Part shown: positions 46,255-57,856 of the stretch, in pieces
How positions within the stretch are numbered: the first letter of the stretch is position 1
How the letters are laid out: each line of letters starts with the position of its first letter
NCBI GenBank assembly: GCA_002104945.1
Contig: MCFH01000052.1
Coordinates: 1 to 64,000, forward strand
Length of the DNA: 64,000 bases
Direction: 5' to 3'
Source: Piromyces finnis
Lineage: Eukaryota; Neocallimastigomycota; Neocallimastigomycetes; Neocallimastigales; Neocallimastigaceae
Program-made: the position numbers and the translations under genes
The notes under the pieces: generated by a model
What the model was told of the DNA's origin: nothing
The model's input: only the letters and a program-made list of their open reading frames with translations
Databases searched by the model: none

Positions 46255-47258
46255 GGAAGCTCGACAATAAAATATCCATTAACAATTCAGACCATGTTCT
46301 ATTAGGAGTGGAAAGAGGAGAAAGCAAACCATATAGTTGATGTCTAGGAGCTTTAGCTTTACAACAAGTTTCACAAGACTTTATAAACTTTTTAGCATCA
46401 TAACTAAATTTTAGCCACCAAAAATTTCTACTAATTAATTCAATAATTTTATTAACACCAAAGTGACTAGCAGAAATAGAGTCATGATGTAATTCTAAAA
46501 TCTTAGTTCTTAATGAAGAAGGAAAATAGATTAAATTATCAAAAAGTAAAAATCCTTCATTATCAATCTTAACTTTATCAATATTCTTAATCGAAAGGGA
46601 CGAAGAATTTTTATTATTTAAAAATAAACAAACTTTGTTCTATAGTTCATCATTTTTTAAAGAACATAGAATGGAATTGATTAGAAAATCATTCTTATTA
46701 AAAGAATTAATATCATTACATGAAATATGATTACAACTAAAATTATTACATTCGATTTTTTCATTAATTTTATTACTATTACTATCATTATAAATATGAT
46801 TAGTACTTCTGGATACCAAGTCAGGTTTGCCAGACTTTTTTCCAGCTCTATAGATTAATTTAAAATCAAATCTAAATAAGAATTCATACTATCTTATCTG
46901 TCTTTGTGAAAGTATTTCAGGCTTTCTTGGGAAAGTTAAATTCTTATGGTCTGTATAAATGGTGAATTGATGTTTAGCACCTTCTAAGTAGTGCCTCCAT
47001 TCTTCAAGAACCACTTTGGTAATTTCTTTGGGACTTGGTTAAGCTAAATAAAATAAAAGCAATAGGAAGTAATTGCCCTTCAAATTCTTGTGAAAGAATT
47101 GCACCAACTGCAAAAATACTAGTATCAGTCTCAACAATAAATGGTTTGTTTCTATCAGGATTCATTAAGATGGGAGCTGAAATGAAAGCCTTTTGAAGCG
47201 TAACAAATGCATTTTGATGCTCAGGAACCCAATTAAAAGGAACATTTTTTCTAGTAGA
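46255..47258 (-). pseudogene. Ty3/gypsy pol relic, RNase H to integrase
   Basis: The minus-strand translation contains a block homologous to element A from the end of RT into integrase. It starts at 47258 with TRKNVPFNWVPEHQNAF, continues through FIVETDTSIFAVGAILSQ (RNase H catalytic region), and after stops and frame breaks reaches the integrase HHCC domain (HHDSISASHFGVNKIIELIS then CETCC) near 46490-46360, ending near 46255. The RT and the integrase catalytic core are missing. The similarity to element A, including the RHQLYGLLSPL block, shows it is a relative of A rather than of B or C. Confidence 0.85.
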
Positions 47259-47470
47259 TGTAACGAAATATTATAATAATAAAAACACAGACGTAATTTT
47301 ACTTTTTATTTTATTATTTTATTTTACTAAATTTTATTATTATAACACAACTAACTCGCTAGGTCAGTGTATTATCAAATTAATCGAATTATAGTTTTCC
47401 ATTTGAAACAAGGGTATCATTATTCGGGTCTCCGAAATTGGTACGAAGGGTAGTAATAAATGGATCATAG
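47259..47470 (+). repeat. B-like LTR fragment
   Basis: Begins TGTAACGAAATATTA directly after the pol relic. It continues as AT-rich sequence, then a more balanced stretch (47400-47460) that I cannot assign. Confidence 0.4.
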
Positions 47471-47476
47471 TTTTTT

Positions 47477-47708
47477 TTTTTTTAGAATGGCATTGTTGTT
47501 TTGGTTTAAACAAGCGGTCCATTCTAAAGGTCTATTAATAAAGTAGGAAATTAAGAAGCGAACTCTCCCCTCATCATTAGTGAGTCTATCAGGGTTGGTT
47601 TCAATAGCTAGGTCAACCCTAGTCAAGAACCCCATCTAGTTCTTGTCTGCAGCCTAAGAAAACTGGAGGATCATTGACTATCCTCAAGAACGCTCCTTGG
47701 TATTCCAT
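47477..47708 (-). pseudogene. Ty3/gypsy gag relic
   Basis: The ATG at 47708 opens a frame (MEYQGAFLRIVNDPPVFLG) that breaks after about 28 codons. After a one-base shift the frame continues with TRVDLAIETNP and LISYFINRPLEWTA, matching element A gag. It ends at an A-run near 47475-47487. Confidence 0.75.
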
Positions 47709-48021
47709 GTTTTCGTTTTAAGTGTAAATTATCTAAGAGGTGATATATTTCTTCCAATATGATTATATTCTAAGTATTAAATTTATTATAATATTTCAGT
47801 TAAGATATTGTCGTAACTTTATCCTATCAAACGGTGTTAGACGAGCTCTTAAAAATATTATAATAGAATTAAATATACTTAAGATATGGAAGATTTTTTG
47901 AGTAATAGGTACTACATTGACTAATTTCCAGAAAGCACGGTAAAACTCCAAAACGCAGTAGATTTTCCTAGAAACGCGGTAGATTTTTAAAATGTTTTAT
48001 TGCAACATTTTATAGCGTGCT
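47709..48021. other. Upstream of gag relic, no gene seen
   Basis: Probably leader of the decayed element. Contains two similar cacggtaaa/cgcggtaga motifs; otherwise unassigned. Confidence 0.4.
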
Positions 48022-48786
48022 TTATTAAAAAAAAGTAATTGTAAAAGGTTTTATTATCAAAAAACAGATTATAAAATTTTACAATAAAATAAAATACACA
48101 AAAAATAAAAAAAAAATGCAAAAACAAAAAAAAATTTTTTCTTTTTTAAATTCTCTTTTATTAAATTTATTTAGTTATTAACCAAATTTTAGTCAATAAC
48201 AATTACTTTGTTTTTATTAAGAAAAATTACATGTATTTATATTTTTTTACTTATTATATTTTAATATATTATTTTATTATTAAAAAAAAGTAATTGTAAA
48301 AGGTTTTATTATCAAAAAACAGATTATAAAATTTTACAATAAAATAAAATACACAAAAAATAAAAAAAAAATGCAAAAACAAAAAAAAATTTTTTCTTTT
48401 TTAAATTCTCTTTTATTAAATTTATTTAGTTATTAACCAAATTTTAGTCAATAACAATTACTTTGTTTTTATTAAGAAAAATTACATGTATTTATATTTT
48501 TTTACTTATTATATTTTAATATATTATTTTATTATTAAAAAAAAGTAATTGTAAAAGGTTTTATTATCAAAAAACAGATTATAAAATTTTACAATAAAAT
48601 AAAATACACAAAAAATAAAAAAAAAATGCAAAAACAAAAAAAATTTTTTTCTTTTTTAAATTCTCTTTTATTAAATTTATTTAGTTATTAACCAAATTTT
48701 AGTCAATAACAATTACTTTGTTTTTATTAAGAAAAATTACATGTATTTATATTTTTTTACTTATTATATTTTAATATATTATTTTA
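48022..48786. repeat. 255-bp tandem repeat, three near-identical units
   Basis: Units start at 48022, 48277 and 48532 (ttattaaaaaaaagtaattg...). The unit is the promoter-bearing 3' part of an A-type LTR in antisense, so promoter-like modules are triplicated. The copies differ by only a base or two, so the expansion is recent or an assembly collapse/expansion. Confidence 0.9.
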
Positions 48787-49312
48787 TTTAGTCATACTCC
48801 TTTATTATAATATATAATTTTTAATAATGCATTGATAAAATGACGAAAAATATTTTTTATTTATATTTTTCCTAAATAAAATTACATTACATTATATTTA
48901 TTTATATATTGTATATTATTATTTAAAAACTATACTAAAATCTTAATTATTAATAAAATATTTAAACTAAAACTATTTTGGTAACATAAAATTGCCAATG
49001 AAGTACTATTCAATTTGAATATGTGCCCATGTATTATTTATATAATAATCATTTAATAATCATATACTATTTATCTATTTCTATTAAAAAACAATACTAA
49101 AACTAAGGAATTAAATTGAGAATTTAATCTATTTGTTAAATATTAAAAATAAATTAGTAATTTATTTTGTTTTAAGCTTTAATTATTAACAAACGTATAA
49201 TGCCTTATTTTCTTTTCATTTTTCTGAAATATAATTTGTGTAACTTAAGTCGTAACATTCGTGATTTAAGTTACATTAAAGATATCAAGTAGCGGCGTTA
49301 GATACCCTTACA
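48787..49312 (-). repeat. A-type LTR, reverse
   Basis: Element-sense start TGTAAGGGTATCTAACG at 49312. Counterpart of 9358-9647, with the same copia relic on its outer side. Confidence 0.75.
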
Positions 49313-49510
49313 GTCACATATTATTTTTATATCAAAGTATTTTGCTTTTACAGAATATTCAGGGTTCTGATTTCAATTATTTAAAATCATTTTGTAGGAT
49401 AAATACTGATATAGCATTGAACCACTGTCTTCCTGATTATTCAAGTCCAGAGAGTGCTTTATCGAGTTTCCAATATCTTTTGTTGTTTCATCACCTGGTG
49501 ATATAGTGGT
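49313..49510 (-). pseudogene. Ty1/copia reverse transcriptase relic, second copy
   Basis: The minus-strand translation shows KLDKALSGLE*SGRQWFNAI, then FILQNDFK, the same segment as 9160-9345 with the same stop and the same junction to an A-type LTR (gtgac then TGTAAGGG). It is therefore a duplicate of that locus, not an independent insertion. Confidence 0.7.
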
Positions 49511-49852
49511 ATATATTAATTATAAATGACTTTTCCTTAAACTCGTGTTATATTTAATGATTATAAAGTCATTATTTGTGAATAATTATTTTATAATTTA
49601 ATTTTATAATTTCCATTATAAATTATTTGTGAATAATTATTTTATAATTTAATTTTATAATTTCCTTCTGAATCAAATGAACCAAGAGATAGTTACACAA
49701 ACTTTAATAAATATAAAATTTTAATAATTATAAAATAATAAGATCTCTTGCCTATTATTTAACACTGCTTTATAATAAAATGTTCCTAATTAATTAAACA
49801 AATAAAACATTATTTAAATAAATGATCATGAATCCATTAATATTCACGACAC
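49511..49852 (-). repeat. H-family LTR fragment
   Basis: Element-sense start TGTCGTGAATATTAATGG at 49852. Contains a local direct repeat of about 55 bp (aattatttgtgaataattat) near 49575-49670. Confidence 0.6.
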
Positions 49853-49915
49853 CTAACCCATTAATATTAAATAATTTGTATTTAAGATTGGTTGTTAACA
49901 AAAAATTTTTGACCA

Positions 49916-50008
49916 GCTCGTGTAGCCTAGAGGTTTAAGGCGTCGTGCTTATAAGGGTGATCCTCTTATGCAACGCGAAGATCGCGGGTTCGACCCCCGC
50001 CATGAGCA
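49916..50008 (+). tRNA. tRNA-Ile (anticodon UAU), with intron, second copy
   Basis: Identical in sequence to 6417-6509, including the 19-nt intron. About 50 bp of upstream sequence (ataatttgtatttaagattgg...) is also shared, so the gene was duplicated with its flank. Confidence 0.95.
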
Positions 50009-50091
50009 ATTAACTTTTGTTTTAACTTTTTTATTTTATATTATTAAATTAATATTATCAATTAAAGAATAAGAATTTAATATATAATTAA

Positions 50092-50092
<1 letters not shown>

Positions 50093-50166
<74 letters not shown>

Positions 50167-50212
50167 GATAATAATAATAATAATAATAATACTGATAATA
50201 ATAATAATACTG

Positions 50213-50250
<38 letters not shown>

Positions 50251-50293
50251 GATAATAATAATAATACTGATAATAATAATAATAATAATAATA
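50093..50293. repeat. Imperfect (AAT)n microsatellite
   Basis: Trinucleotide run interrupted by repeated ctgataata variants. The frame through it would be poly-Tyr with Gln and is not a gene. Confidence 0.95.
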
Positions 50294-50694
50294 AAAAACT
50301 AATCTCACGAGTGAGTTGTTTAATTAGTTTTGTTAGGCAAGAAATAAAAAATTCATTTTTAAAGATAAAATAATAATAATAATAATAATTTTTTTTTTCA
50401 TCTCTTTTTATTATCCATTATTATTAATCAAGGTTTGTTGACTATTAATTTTGATTTATTATCATTATCCATTATAATAAATCTTGATTTTACAAAGAAA
50501 CAGTTTTTAATTGTTTATTCTATTTTTTTTTTTTTCTTCTTCTATTATTATTTTAAATAATAATTTAAAGAGGAGAGCCTAATCTATTCATGTCATATTT
50601 TAAAAAAAAAAAAAAAATTGTTTAATACTACAATAAATAATTTTATTCCTCTGATAAATTTTGAATTTCCCAATTGAATATTTCCTTAACACTG

Positions 50695-50727
<33 letters not shown>

Positions 50728-52819
50728 AAAAAACAATTTTTTTTTTTTCAACGTTAGCCCTGATCAACTTGAACGGCTAATGATGATTAATACTTTCATT
50801 CCATTCAAAAATCTTTTATTTTTATTCTCAGAACAACAACACTTTTTTTTTTTTTTCTTCCCTACACACTTTATATATTTTTAAATATTTGCTTTTTTTA
50901 TTTATTTTATTATTATTATTTTTTTTAAATATTGTATTAATCCTTTTTTTTTTTTTTTTTTTCCTTAATAAATATAGAATTTATATAATAATTACTTTTT
51001 TTTTTTTTAAACTTTAAAAATATTCATAAATAGTTTTGTTAATGTAATTTAAAAAAGTGAAAAAAAAAAAAAATTTAAATCAATTTTTTTTTTTTTTTTT
51101 TGATATTTTTAATTCAAAATATTATTTAAAATTTCTGTGGTATTTTTTTTTTTCCTTTGAAATGAGAATAATAGAATAAATTAAAATAAAGACTATTTTT
51201 ATAATTTAAAATTTCAATTAATATTATATAAAACTATAGTTTAAAATTTTTTCTCATAATATATAGCGGTAGTTTTTGGTTTATATATACATCTTATAAA
51301 ATATATATATTATTAAAAAGTACATAGTACCAGAGTCTGAAATGAAAGAAAATGTTGATTATAAAAATTAAAACTCAATACCTTAGAAAAATCAAATAAT
51401 CTTTTTAAATATCAGATGCGCATTTTTTTTTTTAAATTCTGATTTATGTTTATAAAAGAAAAATAAAAATAAGAAAAAAAGGAATAAAGAAAAACCTATC
51501 ATTTTATTTCTTTTCCTTTTTTTTAACTTATCCTTACTAGATTTTTCTAACTTTGAGTCTTAATTGCAAAAAATATAGAGACTATTTTTTGAAATAAAAT
51601 AAAGGGAATTAAGGGAATTTCACCATTCTCCGGTTTCCATATGTCTCTTTCTCTTAAAATACATGATACATAGTATACCTGACATGCATTTTTTTTTTTT
51701 TTGCTCTATATTATATTAAATATCTATTTTCATATTTTTTTTCTTTTAATTTTATTTTTAGTTTTATATATATTTTAATTTGATTTCTTTTAGTGTTTTA
51801 TAATTTTTCAATGTATATCTTTTTTAATTTTCTATTGGTAATGGGGGGTATCAAATAATGTTGATAATATATAAAAGGATAAAAGTGATTAGTAATGGAT
51901 AAAGAAATTTTAAATTATAATATTTTTTTCTTTTTTAAAAATTAAACTATTTAAAATAATAATAATAAAAAAAAATAATAATAAAATAAATATTTAAAAA
52001 ACAACTTTTTTTTTTTAAAAATATGAATTATATATACGAAAAATTTAAAATGGATTTAAAATAAATTTATATAGATATACAAGAATTTTATAATGTCTAT
52101 CCATTCATATAATCTATATATAAATTTATTTTAATATCAAACTATGGGTAATTTGATGATTACTACTCTAATATTAAAATAATAGTAGAATTAGAAATTT
52201 ACCTATAATCTCTTTTCATTTTAATAAATGCGTGTTTTCTTTTTAAATATTCCGATTTCTTGGAAGGTATTATTAGTTTATAATAAATATAGGGTATGGG
52301 TATATCATTTTTTTTTAAAAATTCATTTAATATAACTTTAAAAGTTTTTTTTTTTCGTTACTATAAAACGAAATTGTCATATAACGTCTGGATATTAAAA
52401 ATTAAAGTTATTTCCATGATATAATATTACTATAAACTAATTTTTTTTTTTACCATTTCTTCTTAATTTCAAATATTTGTATTTTAACATTAATACAATG
52501 AAATTAGTATTATAAAATAAATAGGTAGGTAGATATAAAATAAAAATATTTCATTCATTTGTATTAAAAATATTTTTTTTAAAAAATAAATTTTTGATTT
52601 TTTTCGTTTTTGAATTTTTTCTTTTGATATTTTTCTCAAATCCCATTTTAAAATATATAAATATAATTTGATTTTTAAAATACTACTAAATTAATTTTCA
52701 TTTCTATAGGGGTTGGGTATTTAATTCTTTTTTTTTTTTTTTTAAAAAAAAAAGATATTTTTTTTAAAAATAAAAACTTTTCTTGTAAGTTATTTTTTTT
52801 TCTTACAGATAAAGCTTAT
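50294..52819. other. AT-rich intergenic region with many poly-T tracts
   Basis: Between the last tRNA and the first host protein gene. No LTR family of the left half is recognised here, and no frame is supported. Confidence 0.6.
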
Positions 52820-53869
52820 TTAGATATTTTGATTGATTAAATCAACTCTGTAACTATTTCCATCCCAGAATTCTGCATCAACATGTTGGACTACTATTCT
52901 TTTTCCCTTAAAGAATCTTTTCTTTTCCATCATATATTTCTTGGCTTCTTCAGCGTAAGCTGGTAAAATATAAACTAAAGAAAGATGACCTGGACCATCA
53001 TATGGAATCTTTCCTTGAGTTTCTTGAGAAGCTTTTTCACGTAAAGCTCTTAATGTACCATCCTTATCACCAACAGCAATACCAATACAATGAATACCTT
53101 GAATTTCACGAATTCTATCAACTCTTGAGAAGAATAATTCACCAAATCTTTTTTTATTTATTATTTTATTTTTATTAAAAAACATCAAGACAAAAACAAA
53201 ACAATTAATATTTAATTTTTACATTTTATCTATTGTTCTTTTTTTTTTTTTAATATTTTTTAACTATTTTTAATTAATAAATACCTAATAGAGAAAGCTG
53301 GAGTTGATCCAAGTAAAGATTCAAGATTTTGAATAACTTGTTCTTGTTTTCTAGCTGGAAGATTTAATAAGAAAGTAATATTTGTACTAGTATTATCTTC
53401 AGAACTTTCACTTAAAGGTCTTCCATAGTAATCACACTTTTTTTTTTTTTTTTAAAAAAAAATAAATTAGATTTGATTTGGTAAAGTTTAACAAATTTTA
53501 TTATTATACATTTTATCTATTATCTATTTATTATTATTATTATTATTCATTATTATTATTACTCTAATTATTACTATTGTAGTGATTATGTCAATACAAA
53601 ATAAACAAACATTTTCATATATATATTTAAAAAGAGAGTTATTTGTTTATACATTTTTTTTTTTTATAAATGTTTTGTTTATTTTAGTTCAACTCTAACA
53701 ATAAAAAAGTATTCCTTTATTCGTTTTTTTTTATAATAATAATAATAGGAAGGAATAGGTAACTTTTTATTTTATTTACCTGCCATTCTCTTGGAATATT
53801 TTTCTTAAAATTAATAATATCATTTTTAAGTTCACCAGTTAAAGGAATGTAAGCCCAGTTTGATGGCAT
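52820..53869 (-). CDS. 2H phosphoesterase (2'-5' RNA ligase-like) protein, three exons
   Basis: Exons 53869-53780, 53436-53285 and 53147-52820 (GT...AG introns of 343 and 137 bp) join in frame to give 189 residues. The fold signature of the 2H family (2'-5' RNA ligases, cyclic phosphodiesterases) is visible as two beta-strand motifs: TNITFLL near residue 49 and GHLSLVYI near 133, about 85 residues apart as expected. The second keeps His-x-Ser. In the first, the position normally held by His is Asn, so catalysis is doubtful unless the alignment is off by a residue. Members act on 2',3'-cyclic or 2'-5' phosphodiester bonds in RNA or small nucleotides; the substrate here cannot be told. Start: MPSNWAYIPLTGELK at 53869 is the first Met. 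The N-terminus looks cytosolic, with no signal peptide. Family assignment is by motif, without a search. Confidence 0.7.
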
Positions 53870-56280
53870 TTTTTGTATTTTATATTTAAGTAGTTATTTT
53901 AAAATGGTTTTTTTACTTTTTTTTACTTTTTATTTTATTTCAATATTTAATGAGTGAAGAAATAGTAACGACACCTTCTTCTTCCTTTTTTTAAAAGTGT
54001 TTTTAAAAAAAAAAGAAAAAGAAAAAAAAGAAAACTTTTTTTTTTTTTTAAATTATTAATGATGATACAAAAAAAAAAAAAAATTTTTTTAAATTAAATT
54101 TTTATTCATTAAATTCATAGAATAAATTTTAAATAAATAATAATTAATTATAATAAATGAAATTATTATAATAGAATAGAATGGTCCATAAATAAAAATA
54201 TATTAAAAATAGCTTCATTTTGTAATAAATAAATGGATGAATAACTATATAAATAAATAAATTTTAAAAACAAAGTTTTATTTTGGGTATGACAAAAATC
54301 AATAAATGTATAAACAATAAATTAAATAATTTATTACAATGCATTCTAATATATATTAAATTAAATTAATAATTTATATTAACAATAGTAAAAAGAATCA
54401 TTTTTAGTCAAGGTAACACCACAATTTATTTACATATTTATTTATTTACTATAATAAATTTATTTAAACTATTAGTATTTATTCATTAATATTTTATTTA
54501 CCAGCAAGAAGAAAGCGTAACTAACAAAAAAAAAAATAAAATAGAAAAAAGCAATGATACGGAATCAAAAGATTTTTATTATAACAACATATAATTCTTT
54601 ACAGAGTCATATTCATATTCATATTCCCATTAGATCTTTTTTTTTTTAATCATGATGATACCGTGTAATCCTTACTTTTTATGAATGATTTAAATAAAAC
54701 ATCATCCATAGGATCACGACAAAAAAAGTTTATTCAACTTTCATTAATAACATTTCATTGTTGTAAAAGCAAACCATTATTCTTGATAAAATGAACCAAA
54801 AAAAGTTTTTACATGAAAACAATCATGGAATGCACCTTGAAAGTGATCATAAATCCATAAATGCACCATGAAAACAATCATGAAAACAAATCAACCACAA
54901 GTTTTGTGGTTACTACCATCCTTTTTCTTGCCTGTTTTTTTTGGTAAATTTCTCTTTTAAAGAGAAAATGGCTTTTAAAAATTGATGATGGATGAAATTT
55001 TTTTTTATTTTTTATTATTAAATAAAATTATAAAATTATATTAAATTAAAATTTAATTATTTAATAAATGAATTATATATATTAAATAAACTTTATAATA
55101 TATAAAGTTTATGAGTAATCAAATAAAAAATACAAAAAAAAACATATTTTTCATTTAAATTAATATATTATAAATCAATGAATAGTTTATTTAATAATAT
55201 ATTACTTGTATTGAAATACATAAATTAATAATTATTTAACTTTTATAAAAAATTTCCATTTTTGATAGCATCATCAAGATAAAGTTCTCTACATTAATGA
55301 GTGAATGAATACTTATAAAATAAATAAATTTCTATAAATTAACAAGGAAATAAATAAAGTCTTCTTCATTAATAAATAAATGAATAACTATAAAATAAAT
55401 ATTTTTTTCTACATTATTATATTTTTCTATCAATATAATTACATAATGTACTACAATATAATACAATACATTAACATAATACATTAACATAATACATTAA
55501 TACAATACATTAATATTACTTTTTAGAAGAAAAAAAAGGACAAAAAGAGAGAAGGGGGGTATAAGATATTTATTAAATATTATAATTATCAAGAGATAAG
55601 GAATGGAATAATATTAAAATGTTTATTTTCATTATAACAATACCCACTCTCAATTCTTATGAACAATCACGTAGGAACAATCAAACATTTTTTAAAGAAT
55701 AAGAAATATAAAGAATAGGGAGGTATATTTAATGAAAAATAAAGTAAATTAATAACACTGTTTCATCCTATAAAAAAGTATGGTATAGGATTATTTAAAT
55801 TCATCTTTAATAGGAATATCAACAACAACGGCAACTGCAACAACATTATTTAAAATAAGAAAAAAAAAAAGAATCCTAAATTAAAACAAAACACTAGATT
55901 TCATTACAAACTTTGTAATTATTTGGAAATGATTTTTTTTTTTTTTTTTTTTTTATATCTTTTCTTAAAGCATAAAAACTTAATTTATTTTTTATACAAT
56001 ATAATCGGAATAAATATACCTATAATGTCAATAATATCATTGATACATAAATGTATATATATATTGTTTTCTTTAAAAAAAAAATATTAATAAAAGTACT
56101 ATAGTAAAATTATCAATTTCGGTATTTCTTGCTTTTTTTTTTAGAAAAGTTAAATTAGAATTGAATTAACGACAATATTTTTAATTTGATGTTTTGGTTA
56201 TTATTATTATTATTATTGTTGTTGTTTTATTGTTTATAAACAAATACCGATAAAATCCTTTTTATTAGAACGAATCTATT
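53870..56280. other. AT-rich intergenic region, no gene seen
   Basis: Poly-T/A tracts, and short direct repeats such as catgaaaacaatcatg (54810-54890) and taatacattaacataa (55470-55510). No supported frame. Confidence 0.6.
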
Positions 56281-56903
56281 TTATTGTATTTTTTCTCTTC
56301 TTGCAATTTCTCTTCTACATATTGGACAATAATGAACAACATCTTTCAAATCTTCAATACAAAATGGAATACAACATAAAAATGTAAACAAGAAAAGAAT
56401 GATACATAAACACCATATAAGAACATTATCTTCATATTGAACTGACGTATTTACAGTTTTTTTACAATTTGGACAGTACATTTTTGTAGGATGTCTTGGA
56501 ATTTCATTTGGACCTACACTGTATTTTATTTAAAAAATAAATATATTATTAGTTATTTTTTTTTTTTTAAAGGGTATGAATATACTTTTTTTTTTTTATT
56601 AAAAAATAATAAAAAATAAAATAATATTTACATTATGTAAATTGGTTGTTGTTGTTGCTGATTATCTAATATATCACTTTTTTTATTGGATTCATTAAAT
56701 GTTGACATTATGGTTTGTTGGTAGGTAGGTGGTGGTTGAATAGGCATGCTTGGATTAATTTGAGGCATAGAGATATTTCCTTGTGATGGTTGTTCATTTG
56801 GTGGATAAATATTAATTGCATATTCTTGAGCATTTACTGGTTGTACTATATTTTGATTCATAGCAGGAGAACTTGGAACATTATTATTGTTTTCGTTATT
56901 CAT
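56281..56903 (-). CDS. LITAF-domain membrane protein, two exons
   Basis: Exon 1 (56903-56632) and exon 2 (56518-56281) are separated by a 113-bp GT...AG intron and join in frame to about 169 residues. The N-terminal half is rich in Asn, Pro and Gln and carries a PPTY motif (PPxY type), which in this family recruits WW-domain ubiquitin ligases such as Nedd4. The C-terminal half is a LITAF (SIMPLE-like) domain: a first CPNC, a hydrophobic stretch of about 23 residues rich in Cys, Phe and Leu that inserts into the membrane as a hairpin, then HYCPIC. The two CxxC pairs bind zinc together. Family members sit on the cytosolic face of endosomal and lysosomal membranes and act in cargo sorting. Exon 2 alone begins with an internal Met, but the residues before it (VGPNEIPRHPTK) are typical of the family, so the spliced model is preferred. 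Confidence 0.85.
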
Positions 56904-57856
56904 TTTTATATAGCTTTATTTTCTGTATTAAAAAGTATTTAATTTATTCTTTTTTTTTTATAATTTCTATTGTTGTTGTTGATGTTGTTGTTTTTGTTGT
57001 TGTTTTTGTTGTTGTTATTGTTACTGAATATATAAAAATTATCTTTTTTTTTTTAAATATAAATTTGCTCCCTTTTTTTTAAAGGATTACTTTAATTTCG
57101 TTTTTTTTTTTCAAAAATTTTAAATAATAAAGTGAAATTTTTTTAATTATATCTATTTCAAATTCTAACCCTTACACTATATTAAATTTAATTTATTTTG
57201 TATTTCACAAATCAAACTTTAATTACTATTATTTTTAAAATATTAAATTTAATTTTAAACCAATAAAATTAATGCTTCGACTGCCTTTTATTCTTTAAAA
57301 AAGGCAGTAGAAGTTTTTTTAAAAAAAGTTAACTTGAAAAACAAACATTTTAAATAGAATGATAATAAAAAAAAAAAAAGTGTTTATTGATACTTTTTTA
57401 TTTAATATTTAATTTATAACAATTGCTTAGACTCTTGATGTTAAAATTACATTTTCAAACTTTTACTTTTTTTTTTTTTTCTACAATAGACAATGTAGTT
57501 ATACTTTTTTTTTTTTCTACAAATGAATAATAGACATTTTAGTTTATTATTGTTTAATTAATTTATTAATTTATCGTCAATTTTTAATAATATTTAATAA
57601 AGAAAAGATAAAAAAAAAAAAGTATGGAAAGAAATAGATATATACGATAGAATTATGGTATAGTCATTAGGTAGGATAGTATAGTGTTAAAACATAATAT
57701 ATATATATATATGTATGAATGAGATATAATACTTTTATGAATATTGTAAGGATTATATATACTTTGTAATAAGGAGAAAATAATTTTTTTTTTTTTTTTT
57801 TTTTTTTAGATAAATCATTGTTTTTTTTTTTTTCCTTCCTTTTTGTCCCGTCTTTA
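56904..57856. other. Intergenic region between LITAF gene and ankyrin gene
   Basis: AT-rich. A short inverted repeat, aaggcagt with ctgcctttt, lies at about 57278-57310 and could be a terminator or spacer hairpin. A GTTGTT-type run lies near 56970-57020. Confidence 0.55.

Noticed and set aside
50036-50308. 90-codon poly-Tyr/Gln frame
   Set aside because: Same reason: it is the (AAT)n tract read on the other strand.
56873-57082. 69-codon plus-strand frame upstream of the LITAF gene
   Set aside because: Made of GTT and poly-T repeats, and overlaps the first codons of the LITAF gene in antisense.
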